From the NCBI GenBank assembly GCA_003254925.1, contig QANZ01009634.1, positions 11,578 to 75,577 on the forward strand: a stretch of DNA of 64,000 nucleotides. Direction: 5' to 3'. This DNA comes from Chamaecrista fasciculata (lineage: Eukaryota > Streptophyta > Magnoliopsida > Fabales > Fabaceae). The notes below the pieces were generated by a model. It did not search any database, had not been told where the DNA came from, and saw nothing but the letters and a program-made list of their open reading frames with translations. Numbering within the stretch: position 1 is the first letter of the stretch; every line of letters starts with the position of its first letter. A program made the translations under genes and the position numbers. Positions 23,382 through 36,400 of the stretch are shown piece after piece.

Positions 23382-23585
23382 AAAATCACAAGAAAAGCAC
23401 AAACAAAACCATGATTTAGCCATTCGTCTTCTTCTTCTTCTTCTTCAAAATTTCTCAAAACCCCAATTCAAAATTCAAAATTCAAAATCACAAGAAAAGC
23501 ACAAATAAAACCATGATTTAGCCAATCGTCTTCTTCTTCTTCTTCTTCAAAAATTTCTCAAAACCCTAATTCAAAATCCAAAATC
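23382..23585 (+). repeat. 102-bp tandem duplication in the NHL leader
   Basis: Two copies with a 102-bp period (23382-23483 and 23484 to about 23585). Each has AAAATCACAAGAAAAGCACA, a three-codon reading frame ATGATTTAG (23411-23419 and 23513-23521), a (CTT)n run and TTTCTCAAAACCC. It lies just upstream of the NHL start, so it is probably transcribed leader. Confidence 0.85.
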
Positions 23586-23651
23586 TCAATTGATGCCGTC
23601 CCTCTGTGGCCAGCATCATCATCATCGTCATCATCATCAACATCGATCCAT

Positions 23652-24269
23652 ATGCCTTCCCGGTACTCACACAGCAGATTCGGAACCGGTCCTCGCAGAC
23701 GAACAAATCCCCTAATCTGGCTTCTAGCCATAATCTGTACAATTATAGCAATCGCCGTCGTAATCGCCGGCATCGTCGTGTTCGTCGGCTACCTCGTGAT
23801 TCACCCTAGGGTTCCTGTAATCAGCGTCGTTAACGCTCGATTAGACCTTCTCCGAAACGATCTCGCCGGTCTTCTCGAAACGCAGCTCACAATTATCGTC
23901 AGAGCACAGAATGGAAACCAGAAAGCTCACGCGACTTTCTCCAATTTCAGATTTAACGTTACGTACCTGAATCAGGATATTGCTGTTCTCGTCGCCGATC
24001 GATTCGAAGTTCCGAAGAACAGTACGAAAGATCTGAACTATGTGGTTCAATCGTCGTCGATTCCATTGACGCCGGATCAAATGGAACAAGTGAATGAAGC
24101 ATGGAAGAGAAATGAAATTAGCTTCGAATTGAAAGGAAATGCGAGAACACAATGGAGGGTAGGGCCTTTGGGATCTTTGAAATTCTTGTGCCATTTGAAT
24201 TGCAGACTTAGGTTTCATCCTATGAATGGGACTTATATTCCGTCTCGATGCACATCCAAATCCAAATGA
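23652..24269 (+). CDS. NDR1/HIN1-like (LEA_2 domain) membrane protein
   Basis: A single-exon gene of 205 codons. A short basic N-terminus (RYSHSRFGTGPRRRTN) is followed by one hydrophobic anchor (about residues 20-49, LIWLLAIICTIIAIAVV) and a LEA_2 domain. Family marks include HPRVPVISVVNARLD, LTIIVRAQNGNQKAHATFSN and VPKNSTKDL. NHL proteins are plasma-membrane proteins, several linked to pathogen response and to cell-wall/membrane contact. This one probably sits in the membrane with the LEA_2 part outside. The start is the first ATG of this frame. An earlier ATG at 23593 opens an out-of-frame 40-codon His-rich frame that overlaps it. Intact, with no introns. The NHL subgroup is not resolved. 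Confidence 0.9.
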   Translation: MPSRYSHSRFGTGPRRRTNPLIWLLAIICTIIAIAVVIAGIVVFVGYLVIHPRVPVISVVNARLDLLRNDLAGLLETQLTIIVRAQNGNQKAHATFSNFRFNVTYLNQDIAVLVADRFEVPKNSTKDLNYVVQSSSIPLTPDQMEQVNEAWKRNEISFELKGNARTQWRVGPLGSLKFLCHLNCRLRFHPMNGTYIPSRCTSKSK

Positions 24270-24677
24270 TTTTTTTTTTTTTTTGAATTTTTCAAATTTG
24301 ATTTTCATATGAAGAACACGAATTCGTGTTATACATATAGAATAATTTCTTTCTTTTTCTTTCCTTCCTTCTTCTTCTTCTTCTTCCAGTATATCTATAT
24401 ATATTGTTAGGTAATAAGATTGAATACTGTTATGGACTTTGCATTTGCAGGTCGTGCTAGATATATATACTCTTAACTCTGTACTGTGTATGGTGAAGAA
24501 GCTGTTATTAGAAAGTTAATGGAGTGGATAATATTTTCACTTCATTTTTTATTTGACTGTCTTATTCTTAAGTGAGCTTATCCTTTTTTGTGAACTTATC
24601 CTTAGTTCTTATATTTATCTTAAAATTATGATCTAATTTTTTAAACTTTATTGTTTATACAAACTTTAATATTGACG

Positions 24678-25022
24678 AAAGCATACTTTTGGTCCTATAT
24701 CTTTTGCTAATATCTCAATTTGGTCTTTATTCTTTTTTTGTTGTACTTCGAGTCCCATATTTTTTGATCAGGTGCAAAATTAGTCTCATATTTTTTTTTT
24801 TTGAATATTTAGTCCCATATCTTTGCAAAAATTCCACTGTTAGTCCCACAATGTGTAACTTTTTGTAAAAATGTGAGACTAATTTTACAACCTAATTAAA
24901 AATATAAGACTAAATTTGAAACTTGACAAAAAAATACGAAATCAAAAGTCCAACAAAAAAAAAAGATAGGGAACAAATTGAGACCTAAACAAAAAATATG
25001 AGACCAAAAGTATAATTTAACC
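24678..25022. mobile_element. MITE-like inverted-repeat element
   Basis: The left end reads ATACTTTTGGTCCTATATC and the right end is its approximate inverse (GAGACCAAAAGTATAATTT). The inside has mirrored 'CTCAATTTGGTC' and 'GGAACAAATTGAGACC' phrases. About 345 bp, no coding capacity. The pattern matches the 26407 element, but no clean target duplication was found. Confidence 0.6.
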
Positions 25023-25437
25023 TAAGTTATTTGATACTTAATTGAATATAGTTTTTTTTTTTCGTTTGCATTGCCAGCATTGAGATATTGTTATCAAGTA
25101 TTTTCTAATTTGATTAGTGATTTAGTTACAATTAACTCAATATCACTTGAGTGTTTAAGAGCAGTATATCATAGTGTCATTATTTATAATTTGCTGATTC
25201 CTCGGTGATTATTGGGATTGTGTAGCTACTGACAAAAAGATAAACAAAAGAAATTCCAAAGATATGCTACATTAAAAAAAATAATAATAAAGGGAAAATT
25301 CAGATAAGAAAGCATTGTTTATAAATTATTAAAGCAAGTGGAAGAGACTAGAAAGGAGTTCCAAGGATTGCAACTTTTAAGAAGCTTTTGCCATTGTCAC
25401 ACACTACCTTAAACCTTTGGAGTTAAGTTATGTGTGT

Positions 25438-25597
25438 AAGGGTGCGTTTGGATACTCCGTTAGGGTGCCTTTATCCTCCTTTATCTCCCAGTACTTCTTT
25501 ATTACCAGAGCTACAGTTATAAATGTTGTTTGTTTTACCTTTATCTTCCCCTCCTTTATTTTCCTCATTTATCATTCCTTTATCTCTCCTTTATCTN
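25438..25597. mobile_element. Possible hAT-type MITE end
   Basis: GGGTGCGTTTGGATAC is a common terminal motif of plant hAT-like MITEs. It is followed by repeated CCTTTATCTCCC phrases and cut by a single N at 25597. The other end is not visible. Confidence 0.35.
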
Positions 25598-26397
25598 TGT
25601 ATACCCTAATGTTCATTTTAGTCCATTATGTTTCAAAATGTCCAAATTGATACTAAATGTTAGTAAAATGATTCATTTTGATCCTAAATATCAGTAAAAT
25701 ATTTCATTTTGGTCATAAATTATTGAATTTGGTCATATTTCTCCCGTCTCTCATCTCAAATTTAAAGAACTTATTAAAAAAATTAATTCGTTGCATTCAA
25801 ATTTAAAACCGTTAAAAGTCCCCTCTCTGCGTATGGCTTCTTCTCCGAACATGTTTTTCTTCACAAAACTCGGAGTTTGTATGCATTTTGAACACCACTT
25901 TTTGTACTGGGATTCATTGTCTTCTTCACTGTCTCCAAAACTGTGGTCCCTCTTTAATTTGAGTTTTCAATTATGTATGTTAGAGTAGCACTAGCAACTA
26001 GCAAGTATATATTGTTAAAATTTCATTTTGGTTTTCAAATTATAGGATACATTTCATTTTAATTCTAAAACTATTTTTTGTTTTGTTTAGATGATCAAAC
26101 TTTTATATTTGTTCTAGTTCAGTTCCCAAAACATGATTTTTGTCAGATTTGAGATTTGTGTTGTTATTTACAAGCTAGACAATTGAGACTTGAGAGTTAA
26201 GACCATTATTTCTTTCTTACATATGTCTTAATAAGTCAGTTGAAAAAGAGATTATATCTTAATAAGTGAGTTGAAAAAGAGATAAAAGTGAGTCCAAATA
26301 TGAGAGAACCATAATACTTCAGATGGCGTGTCATTATTTAACAAAGAAAATCATCAACCGTAATGTCAAGACTAATTTTAAACAAGTTGTAGAGATA
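25598..26397. other. Intergenic DNA
   Basis: Contains decayed 'TTCATTTTGGTC / TCATTTTGATCC' phrases (25600-25740) typical of old MITEs. No gene is recognisable. Confidence 0.4.
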
Positions 26398-26406
26398 TAA
26401 AATTGA

Positions 26407-26850
26407 GGTTAAAGTGCACTTTTGGTCCTATAATTTTTGCTCAAATCTCAATTTGGTCCGATAACTTTTTTTTATTACACTTTTGGTCCACATCGTTTGC
26501 TCAAATTTCAAATTTGGTCCCGTATCACTTCTTGTCCCATATCTTTTGGTTGGGTTGCAGAATTGGTCATATTTTATTTTACAAAAGGTTCAACCGTCAA
26601 TCCCACTTGACCGAAATATATAAGGTTAATTCTGCATCTGACCTAAAGATATGAGATCAATTCTGCAACATAAACAAAAGATATGAAACCAATTCCGTAA
26701 CCTGATCCAAAGATATGGGATCGAAAGTGCAACACGAGACCAAATATGCAACTTGAGCAAAAGATATGAGACAAAAAATGCAACCAAAAAAGTTATGGGA
26801 CCAAATTGAAACCTGAACAAAATTTATGAGACCAAAAGTACACTTTAGTC
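26407..26850. mobile_element. Mutator-type MITE, 444 bp
   Basis: Terminal inverted repeats begin GGTTAAAGTGCACTTTTGGT on the left. The right end read in reverse gives GACTAAAGTGTACTTTTGGT. The flanks are TAAAATTGA (26398-26406) and TAAAATTAA (26851-26859), a 9-bp target duplication with one change, as expected for Mutator-like elements. Non-coding. Confidence 0.75.
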
Positions 26851-26859
26851 TAAAATTAA

Positions 26860-27477
26860 TTTGAAACTTATTTATGACTAATTAATTTTGAAACAAATGT
26901 AGGTAGTATGTAGTACAGTAGTGTTTGGCAGTGGTTGCTGAATCAATTAATCATCAATTAATTCAAAAAAATTTAGGGAAAGTGTGATCGCGCCAACATG
27001 TCGCTTTCCTGAATCATCCACTCACATGGCTCCACGTGTCCAAGGCTTCCCAACGATACTACCTTTTCTGCATACGTGGGAATATCTCTCTCACTATCAA
27101 ATTCACACTCGTCCGATTCGATCCGATCCGATCCGATTCGATCCTTTTTTTCGTTTCTCGATCTCGCTGCAGTGTTCAAATTTTCCCAGATTCGAAGTCG
27201 AAAGAAATGAGGGATTGAGGAATCTGTGAAAAAGGCAACGTGGAATCCCAATTTCGAAGTCATTTCACTGAAAATGGAGTTTGGAATCGTCGATTCTGTG
27301 ATCCCACCATTCTGATGTAATCCACAATGATCTATCGGGTCGCTTAGCTCTTACTGATCTTAAGCTTCCGGTTTCACAAGATATTCTGTTCGAATTTGAG
27401 GCGTTGTTGTTGTTATTATTATTAATTTTTGGGTGCGATTGGGAGTTTCATCTTCACCTTCGGTTGGACTTGGAACC
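26860..27477 (+). promoter_or_regulatory. Promoter and 5' leader region of EDR2
   Basis: The region between the 444-bp MITE and the EDR2 start. It carries a short tandem GATCC/GATTC array (27116-27143), an oligo-T/pyrimidine stretch and GC-richer leader sequence. A plausible 5' UTR lies in 27140-27477, but I cannot place the transcription start or tell whether the leader is spliced. Confidence 0.45.
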
Positions 27478-30400
27478 ATGTCGTCGAAAGTCGTGTATGA
27501 AGGCTGGATGGTGCGGTATGGCCGAAGAAAGATCGGTCGAGCGTTCATCCACATGAGGTACTTCGTGCTCGAGTCACGCCTTCTCGCGTACTACAAGAGG
27601 AAACCTCAGGATAATCGGGTAACTCAATAAATTTGCCGAGATTCCGTCTTTTGAAATGTTGAAGAACACTGTTCTGTTAATTTTGCTGAAGTCTTATGCT
27701 AAAATTTCCATTTCCAATTTCCACGGAGTGGTAAATGGTTAGAATCTTTGCCTATAAGCAGATATAAAAATGGGTTTACCTCTCAGGCTCTCAACTATTC
27801 AAAATTATGCTTTCTAATCTTTCTTTTCTTCTTTACTTTTGTGAGACAGAGAGAGGGTGTTGGAGAAGCTTCTCACAATTTTAGCTATTGAATCGTTTGT
27901 CTATGCTTTATTAGGTTCCGAGTAAAACACTGGTGATTGATGGTAATTGTAGAGTGGAGGATAGAGGTTTGAAGACCCATCATGGACATGTGAGTTCTCA
28001 AAAAACTTTTTAGTAATTGTAATTCTGTATCGATGAGTACTCAAGGAATCTGATGCTCTAATGGCCTTGAAATAAGCAAATGACATTGAACAGTAGTTAT
28101 CGAGTGTTGGTGGACGGTGGTGTACCTCCCATAATAATTGTGGTCTTGCATGCTTCTGTGTACTTACTCACTACAGTTACTGTATTTCTTGAAGTTTGAT
28201 GCTTCTGGGAAACTGAATTTTCTATATGACAACTACATCATTTTGGAATAATGGGGACTGATATATGTGCAAAACAGCCCAAGGACAGTTCATCATAAAC
28301 CACATGGCATGTAGGAAACCCCAAAAAAACCAAAAAATTAGTTTGAACATAAAATGAAACTCTGAGTAGAGAAGTTTCTCTGACACGTGACATGGTTTAC
28401 TCACAGAACCTGTTGTCTAGACTAAGTATTGTTCCTTATTAGGTAAAAGAAAGAAGAAACGCAAAAGGGATTGGAAACAGGGTGGATGAGATATTCTCAT
28501 TAAACAAAGCAGCAAAAGAAAACATCAAAGGCTGACACTGATATTAAATTATTAATACAGAAGAGTTTTCCAATCTCTTTGCATATGTACCTGAGAAGTT
28601 CCCTGAATGAACTGTGTGCCAAACACCAAACGTAAGTCTTAAAATTGATCCTATGCAAATCAAGTTGAGGAAAAAGGTGTCCATTAAAATTCTAAGCAGT
28701 TCCCTTCAATTAAAAATCCACAGGACACCATGGGCACTACCTGACTTTCATAAAAGATTTTCCCCTCCATTTCCACCAAAACCTTTAAATCTCATGAGAA
28801 ATTCATTTGCAAAGACTATTAACAAAAGTCAAGGTCAATCTTTGTCAAATATTAGTTTGTATCTCCCTAGGTCTGTTTTCACACATGTGTAATTCTATGT
28901 AGCATTATCTGGATTTAGAAGGAAGTTTGGGTTAAAGATATTGATATGCAACAAAACTGTAAATATTTTGAGCAGAATGTCGAACACCGTATATAGGAAA
29001 GTTTTTGATAACATTGCTTAAGTTATACTCTTACTTTCATAGCTTCCAATATCGTATTTAATTTTTTGTAATAGAAATTTTAATGTGTTAATTGTATAGA
29101 AATTATTTTATCATCATTTGACAACATTAAATATCAATAAAATTGATACTCTTTTTAGTTCTAAATTCTAATCCTAAGAATAAACCCATGTATTACACGG
29201 GAGAAGGTCTAGGTAAAATTCTAAGCAGTTTCCTTCAATTAAAAATGCCAAAGGACACCATGGGCACTGGCTGACTTCCATAAAGATTTCCTCCTCCATT
29301 TCCACCAGAACCTTTAAATCTCATGAGAAAGGAATTGTGCAGGCTTTGATGTTATGTGCATTATTATCTAATCCACTAAAAAAACCTACTCCAAGTGTAG
29401 CTGGCCGCCAGTGACAATGCTGAAGCAAAAGTATTTTTGCAAACTATCAACTATAAACATCTTATTTGTTTAGTTTGTTGCCCAAATGAAATATTTAACT
29501 TTACGTGGAACTATGCAAGATTTTTTTTTTGTGCTAGATGAAAATCAACTCCATAAGCTGATTATTTTACTTTCATCTGAGGGTGATTGTCATTGGTTTG
29601 TATTCTGTGTTTGCATGCGGTGGGCTAGTCTTACTGCCGCTGCTGCAGTTATTATAATCACTATTTTTGTTTTTGCTGTTCATGAAAATTATACTTTTAC
29701 CTTTAACCATGCGTTAAAATGAGCAGTATGCCTATTCCCCTGTTGATTCATGCAGGACATGGTCACATAATCTTGATTGGAGAGGAATTAGAGTTTCAAG
29801 TTTTTATTTTTTGTATGAATATTTTGGTTGAGGAAAAGTCTCAAATGTCCATCTCTAGTGATGAATAAAGAATTTGACTCTGAGATTCTACTTTCTGAGT
29901 GCCATAATTTGTGATTTGTAGTTCATTCCCCCCCTTCTAAATACTATTTTAACACTCTAAATAGTTAGTTATCCTACAGATTATAATTTTCTTCCCTCTA
30001 TTCACCTTTTTTTTCTGCAGATGGTTTATGTTCTGTCTGTTTATAACAAGAAAGAAAAGCATCATCGAATGACCGTGAGTAATTTTTTTTCCCCTTTTTT
30101 TAAACATTGATTTAACCAGAATATATTCTTACTTGTCTATCCAGTACTATCACGCCATCGTGTGTGGTGGGGCCTTGGTGATTTTTGGGTAACTTGTGTT
30201 GTCATTAGCGACGAGAATTTTTATTAGTAAGTTTCTTAATGCAGATGGCAGCATTCAACATTCAAGAGGCACTAACCTGGAAGGAAAAAATTGAGTACGT
30301 AATTGATCAGGTCTGTTTCATCAGATTAGATAACTTCATTAGGCTTTTTAATTTTGAAACAATATTGATATTGATATTTATAGCCTCTGATTAGGATTTT

Positions 30401-33400
30401 TTCTCTCTTGGCTTTAAAAACAAAAGAAAAGTTCTTAATGCAGGGCTGAAATGATGACTTATCTTAACTTGTACTCTGGAAATTCATCTTGCTATGACAT
30501 ACTTTTCTGTCTAAATAAAATGATGCAATTGAACTTTCAATTTGTGCAGCAACAGGGAGCACATCCTGCAAATGGTAATAAATATGCTTCTTTTGAGTAC
30601 AAATCTGGTATGGACAATGGGAATGTGGCTTCTTTCTCAGACCATGAAAGCCAGTATGTATCTCTGAGGCCTACTCTTTTCATTTGCATAATAGAGAAGA
30701 GTGCAATGTTGAAAGTTTAGCGGCAGTTTTAATAATATTGCCATGTTGTGATTATTTAAATTATGTCAATCTTCCTTCAGATTTTGTTTTTTCATTCCAA
30801 TATCCATTTTTTTGGAGATGCAGCTGTAATAAATCATTGTCATTTGACCCAATTGAAAATTATTTAGCTGTCTTTAAGAACTTTTTATTGCATTATTGAG
30901 AAAATAGCTCCACTTTTTGAGATAAAAATTTATAGGGTAAATTACACTTTGGTACCATATTCTATGGACTGATTTCACTTTGGTACCCTGTTCTTTCAAA
31001 AGTGAGACTTTGGTACCCTATTCTTTGCACCATTAATACTTTGGTACCCAAATTTATTTTTTTGTTAAGTTTTGACGGCGAAATCGCACGTAACCATCAC
31101 GTGCACAGTAAAAACACTCAAATATCGATTTTCCTCTCATTTTTCACGATTCAAACGGTAAAACACTCCAAAATTCTCTCACTTTGAATGTTAGTGTTTT
31201 TCATGATTTTTGAGTCTTTTAGCGTCTGAATCATGAAAAATGAGAGGAAAATAGACATTTTGGTGTTTTTACTATACACATGATGGTCACGTGCGACTTC
31301 GCTGTCGAAACTTAGCAGAAAAATAAATTTGGGTACCAAAGTGTTAACAGTGCAAAGAACATGGTACCAAAATGTCACTTTTGAAAGAATATGGTACAAA
31401 AGTGAAATCGGTCCATAGAACAAAGTACCGAAGTGTAATTTATCCAAATTTATATAATGTATGTCCTGATACGTTTTCATGACCTCCAATATTTTATATC
31501 TCCTCTGGTTCAGTTCTCAGGAGGATCATCACGAGGCTAATCAAAATCTGTTAAGGAGGACAACAATTGGAAATGGTCTTCTTTGTTTCCCTCTGACTTA
31601 TTGGCTTAAAGTTACTTCGCTGTAGTATGTGTTTAAAACTTTCGTTCTGTCTGAGGTGCAGGTCCTCCGGATTCAATTTTTGACTGGACACGAGAGATAG
31701 ATGCAGAACTATTGAATCAAAATAGCAATAACCAAGCATTTTCAAGGCATTGGCGTCTCTTACAATGCCAAAATGGTTAGCTAAGTTTGTTTATGCAATA
31801 GATTAATTCATTGCCTGGGCTATAGAACGGAAAAGATACCCAAAGTTCTATGAAGGTGTTTGAATGATTAGCTATGGTGTTATTTATAGACTGATTGATG
31901 GATTCCTTTCTGAATTTGCAGGACTTCGTATCTTTGAAGAACTTCTTGAAGTTGATTACCTTGTATGAAATTCTTTCTATATTGCTTTATATATGTGTAT
32001 CATTTCATAGGATGTTTTGGGGAACTCAATTATTGTCAATTTATTTCTATATGCAGCCAAGGAGCTGCAGTAAAGCAATGAAGGCAGTGGGTGTTGTAGA
32101 GGCCACATGTGAAGAAGTTTTTGGGCTTGTAATGAGCATGGATGGAGTGCGGTTTGAGTAGGTGTTCTGTATATTATGTAGGACTATGTTAATTCGTTCC
32201 ACCAGTTTGACAGATTGTGTAATTCCTTGACGTTTTTGGATAATTATTGCCATGTCTATCTTGGGAGTGACGTTTTTGGATGAATATTGCCATGCCTATC
32301 ATGGGAGAGGAATTAGTATTTTCAGTTTAAAATATTACAATAGCATCTAGTATTTTAAACTTCTTACTTTTTAAATGTCATTTAGTAGAGATTGAAGAAA
32401 TTTGGTTGAACAGAGACAGCTTTTGCCAAAAATTCAGCTTTATAACTTACTTATTCTGAAAATAGAGGATCACTGGGTTGGGTGTTCCATTTTTTGTTTG
32501 ATTTGTAAGTATATAGAGTTTTGGGAAAGCTTTTATTTGTCATTATCTCTTAAGACCTCTATGTTTGGTTTTAGACGGGACAATTGTGGATTTCCCTTGA
32601 TACTTTGATTCATGTCCCTGAAGCTATAATTGTTTTATATTTCCCAAAATTGCTCTAGCCGTGAAAGTCTTGTACCTAACGCCAGTAGAACTATACTTAT
32701 TGATATGTATTCTCTGTTAATATGGAAATGCAGAAAAAGGTAGAATGTAATTTTTTAAAAGAATTTTAGTTATAGATATGTTATGTCGCACATTTCTGCA
32801 AAAACTTAATACTGTTGAGAAATTTTAGCAGTCACATGATGCTTGCATGCTTGTAGGTGGGATTGCAGCTTCCAATACGGTAGTTTAGTTGAGGAGGTGG
32901 ATGGGCACACGGCAATTCTTTATCATAGACTTCAGCTCGATTGGTTACCAATGTAAATTTAATTTTGTCTTTGTATGTATTAAAATATGATTTTGGATGA
33001 CTACTCATCCATCCACTAAGTAGTATCTCTGTTGTGTCAATTATATCTTCTGTTTGTTTATTGTGGCAGGTTTGTGTGGCCCCGTGATCTTTGTTATGTA
33101 CGCTATTGGCGCCGAAATGATGATGGAAGTTATGGTACGTATCTAGCTTTCTTTATTTTGAAGTCTTGGTATCTAATTCATTCTGAAAATATGCAATGAT
33201 GATTCTTCCTTTTGCAGTTGTTTTATTTCGTTCTAGAGAGCATGAGAACTGTGGCCCACAATCAGGATATGTACGGGCACATATTGAGAGTAAGATCCTT
33301 TTTTCATTTCATTTACATATTGAATCCTGATAAACCTTCATCCTACCTTTAGTTGAATGGCTGTAAATGACTTGAGATAGAAACAACTATAGCTGGAAAG

Positions 33401-36400
33401 TCTATGCAAAAGCTACTAAGCTACCGAAGATGACTGCCTACTTAGCATATTGCAGTTGTTACATGTGAAAGATCTTATTTCATTGCAGTTTCCCAAATAT
33501 ATCATATGTTTGATCTTTGGGATAATTAATCAAGTTTTCATATTCTTATTTTTTCCCAATAAATGAGAACTTTAATGTTGGTTGTTTAAAAATAGGAAAG
33601 CAAAAGTTATGTAGGAAATACTTTGTTGCTTCCTTAGTTTTGGCAATTAAATGTTCATTGAAGTGAAGAAGTTCAATTTTTCTTTTAAATTTTCTGGTTC
33701 TTTCTTTACTATAAGTACTGTTGAGTGTAGAAGTGTTTCCTGTATTATATTCCCTTGGGCAGGGATGCTTGTTGTTGTCAATAATGAATGAGTTGTTGCT
33801 CTCTAGCAGCAGTAGGAGAGAATTGTAGGAGCAAGTTCATCCCCATCCCATAATTTGTTGGTTCACCCGGAGTATTTTACAACACTCTCAAAAATATACA
33901 TTCTTACATTTGGTTTAGTTTTAACATTCCTGATACTGTTAGACAGTTTCCCGAGTAGACCTGTACCCATTTTTCAAATCAAAAATTCATGATCCAATAT
34001 TTTGACCAAGTTATATTTTGTAAAAAAAAAATTATAACGACTTATAATATAAGCCTATTAATTAAACAGGCTAGCCTACACCTAGCTTGTTTATGGTTGG
34101 TCTGTTTGACTTCAAGTAAAACAGGTGGGCTTGGGAATTTTAGTTTTATGTTGCTAATTGAACCGGTCATGTTGCATCCAACTTGTTTCGCCTATGGGCA
34201 AAAAATGGTTGAGTTTTGACATTATAGACCATGCTAACACTTGGCACATTTATGTTTATCTTCTAGGTCTTCAAGGGAAATAGAAGACTTCGTTGAGTTA
34301 GTTGTTGGCTTTTCTTTTTGTTTTCACAAAGAGGGACTATCGTCCTCTTTATTTGTAACCTTATGTTTTTTCTCTTCTCATAAATATATTCCTTCTATTA
34401 AAAAGATCATGCACTTGTGCTTGATAAAATTGATTTTGTCTTCATTGGATGATCTATGGCATGCAAACTGAAGTGTATGCCTTATTGGATATTTTCGGCT
34501 TATGAATTGTTTGCTTCAGGTGGAGGATTTAATATTTCCCCTTTAAAATGTCGAAATGGGAGGCCAAGGACACAAGTTCAGCATCTTATGCAGATTGATT
34601 TGAAGGGATGGGGTGTGGGTTACATGGCATCATTTCAACAGCACTGTCTACTTCAAATGTTAAATAGTGTTGCTGGTGAGTTTTTGCTAACTATATGTGG
34701 AATTTGAAATTTTTCTTGAATGTAATGCTGTTTCATTCCTGATCATATTCTCTGTTTTTATACAGAGCTCTCTTTACACACTTCTTTTTGGTCTTCTTTC
34801 ATCTTTCTCTCTTCTGTAAGAGTGTGTCAGGATTTTTTAGAAAATGGAGGATGGCAATACAAATTATTCATTGGTGTTTTTCATTATAAATTTTATTTAT
34901 GCACCTTATATACCAAGAAAATTGAGTTGGTTCTGCTTAATCATAGGTTTCTGTTGATAAAAGCTTAAGTTCCTTCCTTATCACATAAATGGATGTGAAG
35001 ATGTTCTTATCAATTGTCATCAGTAATGACTTAACTTTTAGGCTTGAGTGGGTTAAACTTAACATTTCCTATATTTTCATAATAATGGTGTCCTGAATTT
35101 TGTAGTATGTCATTGTTCTTTTCTGGTATCAGTGATGTGTGTTTGTGCCTTTGGGGTTTATGCGAATACTGTATTTACCGTATGCCATTGAAGTGGTCAG
35201 CTTTTTTTGACAGGTTTACGTGAATGGTTTGCCCATACTGATGAAAGGAATGCTCCTCAATGTATCCCTGTTATGGTTAATATGTCCTCAACATCCACTT
35301 CTTCAAAGAACACTGACAAGCCCCAGGCTTCTTTGGATCAAATGAGTGCTGGTGGTAGGAACTCTGTCATGATGGATGAATTCTCTGATGAAGATGAAGA
35401 TTTTCAGATAGCAGAATCAGAACAAGAGGTAATATTTGTACTAACATATCTCCCCTTAATGATTTTGTCTTTTTTTTTTCATGAATTCTATGCGTTCCTT
35501 TTTTTAATATTTCAGGCATATGCAAGTGGGATTGAGAGTGATGCCAAAGAAACTGGTGGCTACTTTACCTTTTTTGTTTTCTTCGGGAATTGTTATTATT
35601 GTAAACAGCAGACAGTGGAGGATATCTAATCTAATTATAATATTTTCCTGAACTGTAGCATTTGAAGAAGAACCAGAAAATAAAATTGACTTGTCGTGGT
35701 TTTCGGGCAATCTACGCCATGATGATCGTGATAATGCCCGTGACTGCTGGAAAATTTCAGATGGAAATAACTTTAGAGTTCGAAGCAAGCAATTTTGTTA
35801 TGACAAGTCAAAGGTCCTTTTTTCTTTTTTCCTCTTTCTGAATAGAAATCTATCTCTGTATTAATGTGTTCTTATTCTTTTTGTAAATTGTAAAGACTCC
35901 TGCAGGTAAGCACCTCATGGATCTTGTCGCCGTTGACTGGTTCAAGGACACCAAAAGAATGGACCATGTAGCTAAGCGCCAGGGATGTGCAGCTCAAGTG
36001 AGTATTTGAATCTCCCAGTTACTTTGTATGCCTTTTCCACTGAATTGAGGAAACTACCAAATGAGCAATTGCACCTTGTTCTTGGCTTCTAAATGGCCTT
36101 TTCAAGCAAGGTTTTTGTGCCATTTATAGCCTTGCAATGTCGGGTGCATTTATTACTATCAACGGTGCTGTGATTTGTTATTTAATAAATTAATACGTTG
36201 GTTGGTTGTTTATTACTGTAGAGGCTTTCATTCACAATAGTTCTTTGTTGGTATTTATGTAGGTTGCATCAGAGAAAGGACTTTTCTCTATAATCTTTAA
36301 TCTTCAAGTGAGTTTCTTTTCTTCTTCTGAATCAACTTAAAATGTCTAGGATTTAGTATTTTAAAGCAAGTTTCTTGCAGGTTCCTGGATCAACACACTA

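Noticed and set aside
27116-27143. GATCC/GATTC short tandem run as a regulatory array
   Set aside because: Only about 28 bp of simple repeat in the EDR2 leader, with no known binding motif.
26973-27263. Minus-strand 96-codon frame upstream of EDR2
   Set aside because: Promoter/leader DNA with an Arg/Ser/Asp repeat from the GATCC run; no family match.
29486-29722. 78-codon frame in EDR2 intron 2
   Set aside because: Lies wholly in an intron, is low-complexity and hydrophobic, and matches no family.
31002-31489. Short frames on both strands in 31002-31489
   Set aside because: They arise from the inverted-repeat MITE and show no protein similarity.
33989-34471. Short frames in EDR2 intron 12
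   Set aside because: Intronic, no recognisable domain; the true exon 13 starts at 34520.
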